A DNA stretch of 64,000 nucleotides. It comes from Dermanyssus gallinae. Its lineage: Eukaryota > Arthropoda > Arachnida > Mesostigmata > Dermanyssidae. Every line of letters starts with the position of its first letter. Position 1 is the stretch's first letter. The stretch covers positions 248,001 through 312,000 of the forward strand of contig QVRM01003901.1 in NCBI GenBank assembly GCA_003439945.1, in the 5' to 3' direction. A program made the translations under genes and the position numbers. Positions 21,587 to 33,711 of this stretch are shown one piece after another. The notes beneath the pieces were generated by a model. That model ran no database searches. It saw only the letters and a program-made list of their open reading frames with translations, and was not told the origin of the DNA.

Positions 21587-21960
21587 CTACTTTTGCATGC
21601 ATAAATGCCAAAGCAATATTTGATGTGCTGCATCGTAGTTAATGTACATCTCCTCTGCCATTTCGTGCAGCTTTAATCGGCGGTTATTCATCACGAATTT
21701 GTAGACTTCTAGACCAGTTTTAAAAAAGCTGTTTTGGCCATCCAGAATGTGGTGCACCCTCGGTGCCCATGCTTCCTTTTTTAAATGATGCAATCCATTT
21801 GGTAATCATACTGTGCGCTGGTGAATTATTTCGCAAACTGTTTATAATTTGGCTTTCATTTTTGCTGCAGCTAAGCCTTCAAATAAAATGATTATTCGCA
21901 GAACGGTACTCCTTCTGCTTCATTGTCGCTGGTGGGTCTGACAGGGTTACAGCTGCGCGA
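21587..21960 (-). mobile_element. Decayed mariner transposase (N-terminal half, opposite strand)
   Basis: The minus strand begins around MKQKEYRSANNHFI. It shows ITKWIASFKKGS (end of the first helix-turn-helix), then GAPHSGWPKQLF (the P-R-S-G-R-P linker). Last comes NNRRLKLHEMAEEMYINYD, the second DNA-binding motif. It is the complementary half to the plus-strand piece at 20935-21480 but points the other way. Confidence 0.6.
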
Positions 21961-22149
21961 CCGGCTACAAATGTAATTCGAAACCCATCCACATTAACCT
22001 ATTTTGCAATACTTCCAAAAACGTCTCTGTCAGCTTTTTGAAATTTGGTACACACACCATTTGGGCACTCAAAACAACGGAGAAATGCCAACCTTGCGTA
22101 GGCATTCTAGTACATCCTATGTAGATGGATCTCACGACATGACTTGTTT

Positions 22150-22738
22150 CATAGGTAGATATAAAGGTTGGACAATCCTTAGGAAAGTAGTAAATATGAG
22201 CGATCTTTATTGCATTGAGAACGAGATCAAGCTGCTAACTCCAGCTTGGGGTGCCCACCGCGATCATTTGCTGAAATTTCAGGGCAAGAAAGAATCGACC
22301 GTTAGCGTAAGGCAAGCGCTTGTAACAAATGGGCCATCTAGAACCCTGGCAGTGGCAGAATGAATAAAGGTAGTTAGGCCCCTGACCCGAAGGGCGTTCC
22401 AGCAGCAGCGACCAAACTACTGTTTAAGGAATTTCCCCTTACAGTTGCCAACTTTGTCAATAGCATCATCAGCAAAGGCGAACTACAGTCTGACAGCAAT
22501 AAAGAAGGCTAAGGTTGTTCCAATACCGAAAGGGGGCTCCTATAGACCTATCTGTTCTGGCAAAGGGAGTGAAAGCCGTAATCGAAAAAAGTTAAAACAC
22601 TTCGCCGAAGAAAATGCTCTTCTTTCAGAGGCCCAATACGGGTTCAAAAAGCCCAAGTCCGCCTTCACGGCTACACACACAGTAGTATCCAAAGCCAAAA
22701 CGATTCGCTCGGTCACTATACTACGCAGAGAAGCTTAA
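22150..22738 (+). mobile_element. Jockey/R1-type reverse transcriptase fragment
   Basis: Shifting frames read DPKGVPAAATKLLFK (PDGxP region of RT), VANFVNSIISKGEL, then KVVPIPKGGSYRPICS and LLSEAQYGFKKPKSAFTA. This is the RT 0-2 block order of APE-type non-LTR elements. It stops before the catalytic core. Confidence 0.6.
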
Positions 22739-22753
22739 AGCCTTTACATCATA

Positions 22754-23767
22754 ATGCCAGATAATAATAACCCAAGCGGAACTGAGGCCGCACAAACATC
22801 TCCATTCTTGGATACCTCCAACAGGGCTACATGCCCGGTTCGCAAAGTTCTCTTCACGAAAAGGGGTCTTGCCAGACACATATCAACCAGGCATGCTTAC
22901 GCCGCCAACAGGCCGTTCATAGCCCATCGGGCCTCGACGGAAGAAATTGATATAGACACTCTACTCGTCGACATTCAGGCAAACATGTTCCAAGCCAAAC
23001 TGCTACGCATTTTACCAAAATCTGTAAGGCCTACTGTTGCAGAGGAACTTACTAACGTCTTCTCAAACGTCGCCAAGGACAACGACTTCTCCGCCTGGTA
23101 CTCTTTGTTCTCCTTTGCTCCGGTCGTGCTGCGACTTCCTCGAGCGGAAAAGGACGCCCGGTCCCTGTCTGTCGTGATTAGGAAGAACTTACGCGAATTT
23201 TCAGCGGGAAAAAGGCTTAGGGACCTGACGCACGAGGGTTCGGGATCGAAGGCTTACCTCCACGATAACCTCTCCAGACGGGTGAGAGTCAAGCTGTCGG
23301 AAGGCGATATCTCAGGTGCAGCTAGATTGGTGAGCTCCGAGGATATTCTAGCGCCAGTGAACGAAAATACGGAAGCACTTAGCTCCAAACACCCACAGGC
23401 TCCTCGGGATCTAACCATGCCCACACCCCCGGCGGTTACACTGCCATCTTCAACCTCGCGCGACGAGATACTGAACGCCATGAAGACCTTCAGTCGGAGT
23501 TCAGTTGCCGGCCTGGATTTTATGAGACCCCGTCTACTTCAGGACCTACTGTCTGGTGCACTGGACAGCACGGCTGAGCGATTAGCTGACGCCATTGCCA
23601 AAGTAGTTGATGTGCTCAGATGGGGCTTGCCCCCATCCTGTTTTATACCACTTATCTTCGGAGCACGGATGTTTGCACTAAAGAAAAAGATGGATAATTT
23701 CGCCCTATCGCCTGCTCCTCGGTCGTTCGCCGATTGGCAGCTAAAATCAGCTGTCAAGATATTGTAA
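22754..23767 (+). pseudogene. R2-like ORF, N-terminal half
   Basis: 337-codon open frame. C2H2 finger at residues about 28-48, then a conserved block (LRILPKSVRPTVAEEL), which is also found at 35146-34577 on the other strand. The frame enters RT and is cut off by the LTR insertion at 23763. Confidence 0.75.
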
Positions 23768-24017
23768 CGTTGTTGTAACGTAAGATATTATAACGCTGGT
23801 CCGCTGGGGGGATGTAGACTCAGCCGGACAGGTACTGCAGCACGAGGAACTCAGGAACGAAGAATGACAACGCGTAGCATATGGTCTAGTGCATGACCGA
23901 GCAACGAGTGTATTTTTAGCCAGGCTGCTCGGTCTATTTATTGACTCACGAGACACCGCGGCGTGCTGACACCCAAAAGAGTCTCAGAACCCGCTCTCAA
24001 ATCGGTCGAAATTTACA
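23763..24017 (-). mobile_element. LTR-like sequence inserted in the R2-like element
   Basis: 255 bp bounded by TGTAA...TTACA. Read on the minus strand it contains AATAAA within GTCAATAAATAGACC, as expected inside an LTR. About 310 bp of unrelated sequence to 24330 may be its internal part. No second LTR or clear target duplication was found. Confidence 0.5.
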
Positions 24018-24332
24018 GTGGTTTGTGTTTGTTTCGTATACGAATACAGGTTAATTTAGGTCTGACTTAGATTGCCGATCATAGGTCGACCCTCTCCAGG
24101 TGTCGACCGATGATCGTTTTGGACGGCGGATGTCGTTGGTGTTTCGGCGCGAAAGGATGTGGTTGGTTGAGATATGTGTCGGTCGGTGAACGTTGGACGC
24201 TGTGGCCGCTGGTCGTGGTCCGTTGAAGTAGATTTGAATTGCGCCGTTATGCACATACGGTGTTGTGGGTGGCTGGTCTATCGTCGTACTGGCCAGAGGA
24301 AGTGAAACTTCGTCACAATATGAAGGATGCTG

Positions 24333-26029
24333 TTTTAGCAGCTCTTGGCGATCACCCCTGGCGGTACAGAGGTAGCAGTACACTGTGCCCGTACATTTCT
24401 GCATTCGCGCAAAGTACCGACGGTGATGGTCAAACTGGATTTCCGAAACGCTTTTAATAGCGTTCGACGAGACCATCTACTCCATTCCGTCAAGTCGTGG
24501 GTTCCCTTACTGTTTCACCAGACGAATCTGGCTTACGGTCAGTCATCACATCTGGTCATGCCCCATAACACGATGCTATCGCAAACAGGTCTTCAGCAGG
24601 GCGATCCCCTAGGTCCTCCACTTTTCTGTCTGTGTATCAAGGATATGGTGGATACACTGCGATCCCCCCTAAATGCCTGGTACTTGGATGGCGGTGTTCT
24701 AGGCGGATACCTCCCGACAGTACTAGACGATATTCGAACAGTCATTGACTTTGGTCTGATTAGTGGCCTGAATCTGAACCGGGGCAAATGTGATGTCTAT
24801 GTTACGGATCATAACGGAATTGAACCATTAGATTTAACGGACCTCTTAAGCCTACTCCCTGGCTGTCGCGTTGTTGACAAGGCTGACCTGGAGCTGTTAG
24901 ATGTGCCCTTGCTGTCGGATGGGATACCAAAAGCACTAGCCGCCCGGAAAGACAAACTGAACTTCGCCACAGGCAGACTATCCCAATTGGGGGCCCACTG
25001 CGGGGGCCCACTGCTTACCGCTGTGGCAAGGGATCAGGTAATGCTTCCCTCTCTAGGCGGCTTAGGTATGCCGGACGCGGTCATGATGGCTGGACCCGCG
25101 ATCGTGTCATCATTGACTCAGGCTCCGGAGAGGGTTAAGGCTTTATTGGATAAGGATGGATGGGAAGCTTATAACGCTGAACTACAAAAGCTGACCGACA
25201 GATTGTTGTCTTTGTTTGATTCCCCTCCCGATGAAAGAACTAAACAGAGCAGTTGGACAGACTCTCTGCAAGAAAAGCGATTAACAAGCCTGATCGATAG
25301 AGCCCCCACCGTGGCTGACAAAGCCAGGCTTCGGGCCGTTAGTAGTCAAGATGCTGGAGCCTGGTTACATGCCCTACCCTGTCCACGAATAGGGACGCTT
25401 TTGGATGATGAGACGACGCGCATCAGCACAGGATTACGGCTTGGTGTCGACCTAGTTGTCCCTCACCGATGTCGTTGTGGTTACCTTGTAGACGCTTTGG
25501 CGCATCATGGCTTATCATGCGCCTTAAGTGCAGGCCGAAGAGCACGCCACTCGGCATTAAATGACACTTTCAGTCGAGCACTAAGATCTGCTGGCTTTCC
25601 GTGCGTACTTGAACCTCCGGGTCTATCCAGAGATGACGAAAAAGGCCTGACGGTCTTACTCTAACCCCCTTTGAGCGTGGTCGCATGCTTGTTTGGGACG
25701 CAACTGTAACCGACTCATTAGCCCCTTCGATGGTCGGTGCAGGTGCGGACCAGGCAGGTCATGCGTCTAGGTTAGCAGAGGCTAACAAATGTAGAAAACA
25801 CTCAGGCATTAGTTATCCGCACCAATTTTGTCTGTTGGCTTTTGAAACAATGGGAGGACCAGGCCCGCTTACATTGAAGTTGATTCAGCGCGTGGGTAGA
25901 AGCCTTAACCTCTCCACGGGAGACTCAAGAGCATCGGCATTTTTGCGTCAGAGGCTGTCGCTTGACATCCAACGAGGAAACGTTGCATCTGTTCGGGGCA
26001 CATTGTTAAACTTGGCTAATCCCGGGTAA
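24333..26029 (+). pseudogene. R2-like ORF, RT core to endonuclease
   Basis: Two overlapping frames (24345-25664 and 25685-26029) together cover RT motifs 2-7, a zinc-binding Cys/His stretch (HRCRCGYLVDALAHHGLSC) and the endonuclease. About 50-60 residues seen in the intron-2 relative (around MHPQVALCLWRH) appear to be deleted near 25010. Confidence 0.75.
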
Positions 26030-26128
26030 GATAACCCGTAACCACACGTTAACGCGAAGACAATTGTTCACTCCAAAGTGCTAACATAAAAGTCATTTAA
26101 TAAAGTGATGATTTGTCAGCAAAAAAAA

Positions 26129-26945
26129 CAGTCAGACATACATTGGGAGACGCCTAGCGTTTTACGGCCCTGAGGCGATAATACAAATAAAACCGTATTC
26201 TGAACTTCTGCGCCGAGCACGGGCTCCAACAGTACATTACAAATGCAACACGCGTTGGCAGTCAATGAGATTCGCTACTGGACATTATTCTTGCAACGAT
26301 GATTCAAGTTTGTTATGTTTTTACAGTTTTTAAGTTTGGCTAGTCTTATGGGGTTGGCTGTATCCTAGCTTAGTTTCATTTTTACTTCTATGTATTTCCT
26401 TCACAGGTTATTGTCGTTTCGGTGTTCCGTATTTCTGTGTTGTCTGGGTTTCTTCTTGGTTGCAAACTCGTATTTAAACCTTTATTCCACCGGGAGTGGA
26501 TTGTGTGGCTTGGTGCCAAACTATCAATCGAGTTACCTAAAATTGGCTTTGCTATCTCTTTGCCTTTTGTTCATACGGTAGTCCTTCCCCGGTTTCCTTC
26601 CACTGTTCTAGCCCATTTGCAAACTTTGTCTTGTCTATAACTTTTGTAGTTTTGTTCCGTTTTCTCTTTAGTTTCGGTTGCCTACTCCGACCGCTAAAAG
26701 TTGTCAGATTTATGGTTGTTCGACACAGTGGTTACGCGACACATTGTTGTAATGCTTATCTTTGTCAATACATATATTTACAATCCAGTTTTCTGTGGAC
26801 CAGTACGTGTATGTTCCCACGCATTTCATACTTAAGTTCATATTATTTAAGCTTGCTTGGCTACACAGATTTTCTAAATCTCTAAAAGCCTCGTAAAACA
26901 GATGCGCATTAAAATATGTTCTCTTTTAAAAGCTTCTTAGTTGTT
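26129..26945. other. No gene recognised
   Basis: Reading frames here are short and hydrophobic with no family resemblance. A few may be the decayed 3' part of the endonuclease fragment next to it. Confidence 0.45.
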
Positions 26946-27248
26946 TTAATATAATATATTGTTGTTGTCTGTTTTGCTGGGTGACCGATATCTAACTATA
27001 ACTTTTAGACAGCCTTGCCTTTTTCCTATTTCCACTTCTATAAGATCGCTTTCTTTACTTGCTTGAACAACCTCTCCATGATGACTCTTCCCTATTAGTA
27101 CTCCTACAAATCTGTTTTGTGACACTTTTCTGTTTATACCTATCCATCTTATATTTTCATATAACAGTGAGATTTCTATTTGCAGAAAGTGTGTCTCAGC
27201 CACCGCTAGCACCTCCAGGCTATCCTCATTCATTATTCTGTATAGCAT
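26946..27248 (-). mobile_element. APE-type endonuclease fragment of a non-LTR element
   Basis: The minus strand reads EDSLEVLAVAETHFL and RFVGVLIGKSHHGEVVQ, then LIEVEIGKRQGCLKVIVRYR. This is the order of the apurinic-endonuclease domain in jockey/CR1-type ORF2 proteins (E-T-H, G-V, V-Y-R-P). The rest of the element is absent or unrecognisable. Confidence 0.6.
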
Positions 27249-27620
27249 CTCACGGACGACATGTCGGACGCGGTGGACATAGTCGCCTATGCCGATTATT
27301 TAGTGCTGGCGGTGTGTTACCTGTTGAACCAGGAAATCAGCGGGGGACACATACTTGGGTTGGCGCAAGGCTAGGCCCTACTCTGTGGACAACGTGGACC
27401 ATCTAAATGTTTGAGCGGGTGTTGGTTGTAATCGGTATTCAGTTAAACGCCTTCTTTATTACTTGAGTCAAGGCCTTTGACAAAGCCCCCCGTCACTTAC
27501 TAGTCGATTCGTTTCGACACACTGAAGTGGATGGTGGTCATTTGGGAGCACCTCAGTGTATCACAGTTAGAAAATGTAGATAAAGCCCACGTTTTTCAAG
27601 CCAGACATTGGGTTGCCACG
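27240..27620 (+). mobile_element. Scrambled RT debris
   Basis: AVDIVAYADYLVLAVCYLL resembles the YADD box of a non-LTR RT with the second Asp changed to Tyr. About 150 bp later FDKAPRH appears in another frame, out of normal order (it should precede YADD). Confidence 0.4.
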
Positions 27621-27979
27621 AAAATATCTAGTAGCTAGATCTTCTACAAGTCCATCTCCCAAAAACCCCTGCTCTTATTGAGTTTAGAAAAAACTTTATA
27701 GAGTTCGAGCAGTTTCCGGGTGCTTTTTCAAATCGCCAGCAAGGTCACACAGAACTGGCAGAAACCACTATAACCCAACCGACATATCGTGACCCGCTAT
27801 TCACTTCACGGGTTTCAGCGTAATTTCTGTCATCGAAGAGGCTTTCACGATCCTGACGCCGGCTGTTTGCACAGTTTATGTAACTAGCTGTGACCTATCT
27901 ACCATCTCGATAACTGTCAGAGAGCTATTTTTCGTACGCCGTTAGCTCGATGATATCTCATTACTTATCTATAAACACG

Positions 27980-28140
27980 TATATATATTTTTTTTTATGG
28001 AGGAGGGTTAAATATCTTTACGTACTATTGCTGCGAGTGGAAAAGGAGAAGGCCCCAATTCCTATCTCGAGCAGTGTGGGACTCGATCCCAGCGGATAGA
28101 TGTTGAGACCCATACCCACTAAACGCACCTCCCCCCTTAA
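27980..28140 (-). mobile_element. tRNA-derived SINE
   Basis: Read on the minus strand: a head with GTGCGTTTAGTGGG (A-box-like), then GGATCGAGTCC (B-box), then a short body ending in a poly(A) followed by AT repeats (27980-28000). Its body differs from the SINEs at 19.3 and 48.2 kb. Confidence 0.55.
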
Positions 28141-28557
28141 GCTTCACTCTCTGATGGCCCAGATCTATCTCTATAAAACAGTACTATGGGTCATCAGGAG
28201 AAGTGGCGAGTGCCACTCGGATCATTTGGCCGGGGTCACTCATGGGTTTCCCTAACGTTCGACGTGTCTTGTACTAAACCCTGCGAAGCCGCGTCATTCG
28301 GACTTGCGTGATCTTCTAGTACAGTCGGCGGAAATCTTGCTCTCCTGAGCCTTCCCAAAGTTCCTTTCTCCTTCAACACCGCCGTAGCCATAGCTACTCC
28401 TAGCTTCCATCCTGAAGTCGTGCCGCATATGTAGTCTACGAACTCCTAGATCCTATGTCACTGTCCTAATGTCACTAGGCAACTTGTTCCACAAGGTAGC
28501 ACCTACAATACAGAGTGCAAACCTTGATTGTGTACTTGTGTTTGGCCCCTAGGAGTT

Positions 28558-30613
28558 TTAAATTGAACAACTTGTTTTTGACCAATCAATGTAGAGGCCG
28601 TTATTTTTTAACCATAGAGATAGCTTCTCAATATACTCACGAATCATTGCCTCAACCTGCTGGAGAGAGTCGCCCACGAATAGAGCCGTTGTGTCGTCAG
28701 CAAACAAGGTTAGTTTAGTATGATTCGGAATACTAAAAAATACGTTAACAAAAATATTAAATAATAGCGGAATACTGATACTCCCTTGCCACTCCAATTG
28801 ATATATTTTCCATGCGAGAAAGGGATTGTCCAATTTGGACAACTTGGCGTCTTTCAGAAATGAATGAGCGCACCCACCTTAGACAATTTTCATTCGCTCT
28901 AAAAGTAGTTTTTTTAAAAACAATGTCTAGATCTACTGTATCAAACGCCTTTCTAAGGTCAATAAATGCCGCTGCTACCGTCTGTATTTGTAGTTCATTG
29001 TATCTGTTTCCGTATTTCTTCGACAAAATCCATCACAGGCACAACCGTCGACATCTTGGGTCGAAAACCGAACTGCCTACCATGTAGGGCGTTATGTCCT
29101 TCGATAAAATCTCTAAACTGTTTAATAATGCATTTTTCAAAGACTTTCGATGTGGGCGCGGGAATGCTGACAGGTCTGTAGTTGTCTCGGCACAGGCGAT
29201 CCCCGCCTTTGAACAATGGAACCACACGGTATAGCTTTAAAACATTGGGGTATACTCCTGTTCTAATGGAATTATTGATGATATACTCAAGAGGCTATGC
29301 GAGAGCATCCGCGGCCCTACGAAGAACCTGTGATGGAATATTTTCGGGGGCGGTGGAGCATATTTTGACATTTTGTAGAAGGTGGTGAACGTTGACTGGC
29401 TGCAAGGAGAATTGTTCGGCAGGCGTCGGAAGGTTATCGGAAATGGCGAACCTCGATAAGCACTCGCGGTCATGGGTTACACATGTCGCGTAGTAGTGGT
29501 TGGAGATGTTAGCTAGCGTAGTTTCATCAGTGACGAGTTCTCCGTTTACAAGTAGTTTGGTGCATTTTTCTCCCGGACACCTCCAAGTACAGGTCGGATT
29601 GCTATTAATTCTGTCTGTAACAATCTTGCAGTTCGCCTCCATTCTACATTTGAGTGAGAGCCCTGTCACCCTGTTCCTGAGCATACAATAGGTTTTGCAT
29701 TTGTTATCGTGTGTGGAGTCAGCTCTGTGCATTGTGTACGCCTGTTCCTTCTATTTAATAAGAGCATATAATTTCGGTGTCATCCAATTTTTCCGAACTG
29801 CGTTCCTCGAGCTAGTATATTTGATATTAGTACAATTACACTTCACCGCCGACATAACTCTTTCTCTAATCAAATGCCTCGTTGTCGTCATGCAGCCCGT
29901 GTATATCGCCCCACATAGACGATTTGAATTTCGGACACTCATTGACTGCTGACGGCCTAGATTCTAGACTAACAAATATGGTGAAATGGTCAGAGAAAGT
30001 GGTCGTAATGACGCCGGAGGCGATAGTTAACTTGGGTGAAACATTGCAGTAAATATGATATATGCATGTTTCGGTGTTACGTTGGCCATGAGCAGTGTCC
30101 GTAAAAGCGACCCTGGTCGGCAGACCAATCATCTCTCGAAAGTTATACGAGTGTAATAAGGCATTTAGGTCAGTCACATATGACCCGCCTCTATCTAACA
30201 AGTCAATGTTCGCGTCACCAAGGTAGATTGTGTTTAGCCTGTCCATTTTTGGACAGGACAATTCTTCTAGTGCATACAAGAAATCCAAGGGCTTCCGCGA
30301 CGGTTGTCTGTAGAATGACCCCACAACCGTGCTCTGACCATCGGCAAACACCTCAATAAAAATACTTTTGCATCGGGAGTCTGCCGGGAGGAGTAGTTTG
30401 GGATCGTTCCGCTCGGGCACCACATAATCATCTCTGATAAACAGCGCCACACCTCCACCCGGCCCATTACGGCAATCAACAAATTGGTTATAATTATTAA
30501 TCTGGAAAGCGGCTGCCTCCTGTTGCGAGATACGAGTTTCCAACAAGGCGATAAAGGACGGGGGGCATGGAAGCAAATGTAGTATTGTTTCAATGCCGTC
30601 CCTTTCCTTAGTC
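28558..30613 (-). mobile_element. CR1/jockey-like non-LTR retrotransposon, decayed
   Basis: On the minus strand, 30613-29866 encodes an endonuclease (IALLETRISQQEA, GGVALFIRDDY, TVVGSFYRQP, GDANIDLL, FSDHFTIFV). RT follows in three frames: PSQVLRRAADALA region (29400-29295), VPLFKGGDRLCRDNYRPVS and GFRPKMSTVV (29225-28995), AAFIDLRKAFDTVDLD (28980-28930), then TLFADDTTALF with the catalytic pair (28740). At least two frameshifts. Its 5' part is missing: the sequence passes directly into the R1-like element at 30608-30613. Confidence 0.72.
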
Positions 30614-33600
30614 TGTAGGTGCATCCCGAGCAGGTAAGTCCTGCTGGGTTAAATCAGGGGGGCTCCGGGCGACGAATCGCGCCCGGCGATTATTCTCCAG
30701 CCGGATCTTTTCGCGCATGAGCCCGTCGAGGTATTTTAGGCCAGCACCCCAATTAGTCGTTGAGTCGACCATGTGCGTGACGATCACTTGCGCGGTAGAT
30801 GCCCGTAGGGTAAACGGTGAGCTATCGCGGTACGCAGACAACGCCGTGCATGTCTCAATTGTATGCGCGGCATCATCGGGCACTCCGGCGTCGCAGAGAA
30901 CGCATATGTCCGTCGCGGCTTTTCCGATCTTCATCATGTACGCCTGAAACTGACCATGTCCGCTCAGCGCCTGGGCAGCGTAATATGTCATTGGTCCCTG
31001 TGCCGTATACCACTTGCGCAAGTCCGTGATGAGGAAGCGTGTCCACGTGCCTCTCGTGTCTCCGGCAGGCTGGTGGGTCAACATCTCCGCCCAAGCGGCG
31101 AGTGTGGCCTCTCGAACCTCGGTCCATGAAATCTCTCCGTTTAATCTCCGCCTACTCCTCTCCTCCGCCAGCATGTCCCATGGAAGCAGGCATGCGAGAA
31201 CAAGCAGGACGTCCGTGGAGACCGTCCGGTACGCCCGGCTAACCCGAATTGCCACACCCCGTTGGGAGCGGCGCAGAGCCTGGCGGGCCGTGTCCGTCCT
31301 GAGTGCTAAGTCCGCCCACACTGGCGCGGCATAGAGCGCGACCGCTTCTGCAACAGCAGCTAGTAGACGCCATTTAAGATCGGACACGCCTCCCTCCCGG
31401 GGTAGTATTCGGGCCAGGTTGGCCGATACTCTTGCCACCTTTTGCGTAATCTGCCTAATGTGGGGCAGGCCAGTTAGACCTGTGTCCAAGGTCACCCCTA
31501 GGTACCTGGCGTGGCGGGACGGCGTGAGAGCGTGCCCGTTGAGCTCCAGAGACATAGGCCCTATCCGCCTGCGTCCTGTTAAAAAAGGGCCTCGGTTTTC
31601 TGTGGTGCTAGCTCCAGGTGATGTTCAGTCATCCACCTGTTTATCCGGTCAAGAGCCGTGTTTGCCCTGGCCTCCAGGATAGTCCATGTGCGAGCGGTGA
31701 CTACCAGTGCAAGATCATCCGCGTAGGCGATTGTCTCCACCCTATCCAACAGGTCGTCGAGCCGCAAGACACCATCGTATGCCACGTTCCATAGAACTGG
31801 GCCGAGTACTGAGCCCTGCGGCACCCCCGCCGTAATTTGATGGGTTTCGCCTTGCGTGAGGAGTGTCCGCTCCTCCAGGTACGATGATAGTATGCGCCGC
31901 CGGTACGGGGAGATCCCCTTCTGCTCCAGCGCACTTATTATTGTCGACCAGTTGGCGGTGTTGAACGCATTGCGGACGTCCAGCAATATCAATAGCACGT
32001 AGTTGCGTGACCGGAGTGGCCGCTGCTGCTCGGCGCGAGCCGCCTCTATGACTCGCTCCACGGCGTCAAGGGTGGATCGGCCCCTGCGAAATGCGTATTG
32101 GTTATTTGAGAGGGCATCTCTCGCCTCCAGTTTGTCGTTTAAACGCCGAACGAGAACGTTTTCGACTAGTTTGCTTACAGCGTCGAGTAAGCATATGGGG
32201 CGATGCGCTGACGAGCCGGGTGAGGCGTTCGGCTTCGGTATCAGTACTAAATGGGCACGTTTCCACTGGGTGGGAAAGCGACCCTCTACGAGCAAGCGTG
32301 ACACTAGCTTTGCAAGAGGCTTGGGATAGGATCGTGCCAGCAGTCGCACCACGTCCGGTGGGACCCCGTCCGGGCCCGGGGCTTTACCCGGGGCTTTACC
32401 CGGTGCTAGCCGCTCCGCCGCTTCTATTATGTCCTCTGTTGTTACTTCCGGGATCTATTCAGGGTCAACGGGAATGCTGGTATGAACGCGGGCCGGTTGT
32501 TGCGGCAAGAGCTTGAGAACTACCCGGCGAATTTATTCTGCCGGGAGAGGTGGTGGTGGTGCGCGGAGCTTGCCCATAACGGTCCGATAGGGAAGACCCC
32601 ACACGTCCACCTCAACCGAATCCACCAAGGCCTTCCAGGATTCGACTTTTGCCTGCTGAATGAGCCTTCGTAAGTAGAGTCGATGCGTACGATAAAGGTC
32701 CCCTAGGCGCTCAACCCTGGCAGTGGCATCTGCCAGAGGGTCGACATTGTGCCCCTGTCGTCTTCGTTTCGCCAGCCAAGAGCGTGCACGTGTCAGTGTG
32801 CGGTTCGCGAGTAAACAGTCTACACGGGCTGTCTGAATAACCGAGCTCCACCAAGGTTTAGCATGCCGGGCTCTCGTGCCGCCACGTCTGGCTGGGCCCC
32901 CGTCCGCCCGGCAGGCAGCCGCCAGGATTTTAGCCAGGGTATCCGCGTCTAATGGAGTGTCCGCCAAGCGATTGAACCGGTTTCTAAAGAAGGTCTGGAG
33001 AGCCTTTTTGTTGATGTATCGCATCTGCCACGTGCGCCTCCGCGTATCGGGACAACGCGTGATCGGCGAGAGCAATTCAAACGTTAGATAGCGGTGGTCG
33101 CTCAAGGTTTCCTCGTTCTCCTGGACCTTCCAGTCGTGTATCCGTCGTAGGGCGCTCGGGTCCGCAAAGGTGAGGTCTAGGAACGATGTTTGACCTCGGC
33201 GCGCGAACGTAGGAACGTCGCCATGGTTGGCCAGGGTCATGTTGTGCTCGGACCTCCAGTCAAGAAGAGTCGCGCCTTTGTCGGTGGCACGGTGACCCCC
33301 CCAGGCAGTGTGCACCGCATTGAAGTCCCCCGTAACAAGCAGTGAGTGTTTTGGGTATCGGTGAGATGTTATTGACACCGATAGCCTATCCAGGTAGCCC
33401 TCCAGGTCATGCAGAGTTTTATTAGGCGAAAAATAACACGAATATACAACGGTATTATTGTGTGGAAGGTACGCCCACACGAAGCCTTCAGCACGACCCC
33501 AATCGGTGAGGGAGAGCGTCGCGTCTTGACGTGTCCACCAGATGGCCACATTGCTTTGTGCATCAGTGTACATGTTAGGTGTTGAACGAGAGATGTACAC

Positions 33601-33711
33601 ATTTGGTTCTGATAAGAGGCAAAGGCCTACTTGGTGTTGTGTGGTGTATGCGTTCAGTAGGTCGTGGGCCGCCCGGCACCGATTGAGGTTTACCTGGAGA
33701 AACCTGACCAT
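30608..33711 (-). pseudogene. R1-like ORF2 (endonuclease and reverse transcriptase)
   Basis: Start ATG at 33711. Endonuclease to about 33050 (GDFNAVHTAWGG, LSDHRYLTFEL). Nonsense codons occur at about 32533 and 32455. RT from about 32352: FPTQWKRAHLVLIPK, LLDVRNAFNTANW, GVPQGSVLGPVLW and IAYADDLAL with an intact catalytic pair. A 1-nt shift in a T run near 31577 separates the thumb (YLGVTLDTGLTGLPH). A Cys/His motif near the end (CVLCDAGVPDDAAHTIETC) matches the C-terminal zinc knuckle of R1 proteins. The stop is immediately followed by the CR1-like element. Confidence 0.8.

Larger units (their letters stand above)
22754..26128 (+). mobile_element. R2-like non-LTR retrotransposon with C2H2 finger and restriction-like endonuclease
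   Basis: The first frame (22754-23767) opens with MPDNNN and a C2H2 finger, CPVRKVLFTKRGLARH. It runs to RT motif 1-2 (ARMFALKKKMDNF). After an inserted LTR piece, RT resumes near 24333 (AITPGGTEVAVH, KLDFRNAFNSVRRDHL, QQGDPLGPPLF). The catalytic box reads YLDGG where D-D is expected. A 1-nt shift near 25640 precedes RPDGLTLTPFERGR and LVWDAT, the PD...D core of a restriction-like endonuclease. The frame ends at 26029; AATAAA (26099) and poly(A) (26121-26128) mark the 3' end. Such elements copy themselves by target-primed reverse transcription. The exact clade (R2, NeSL or relative) is uncertain. Confidence 0.78.
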
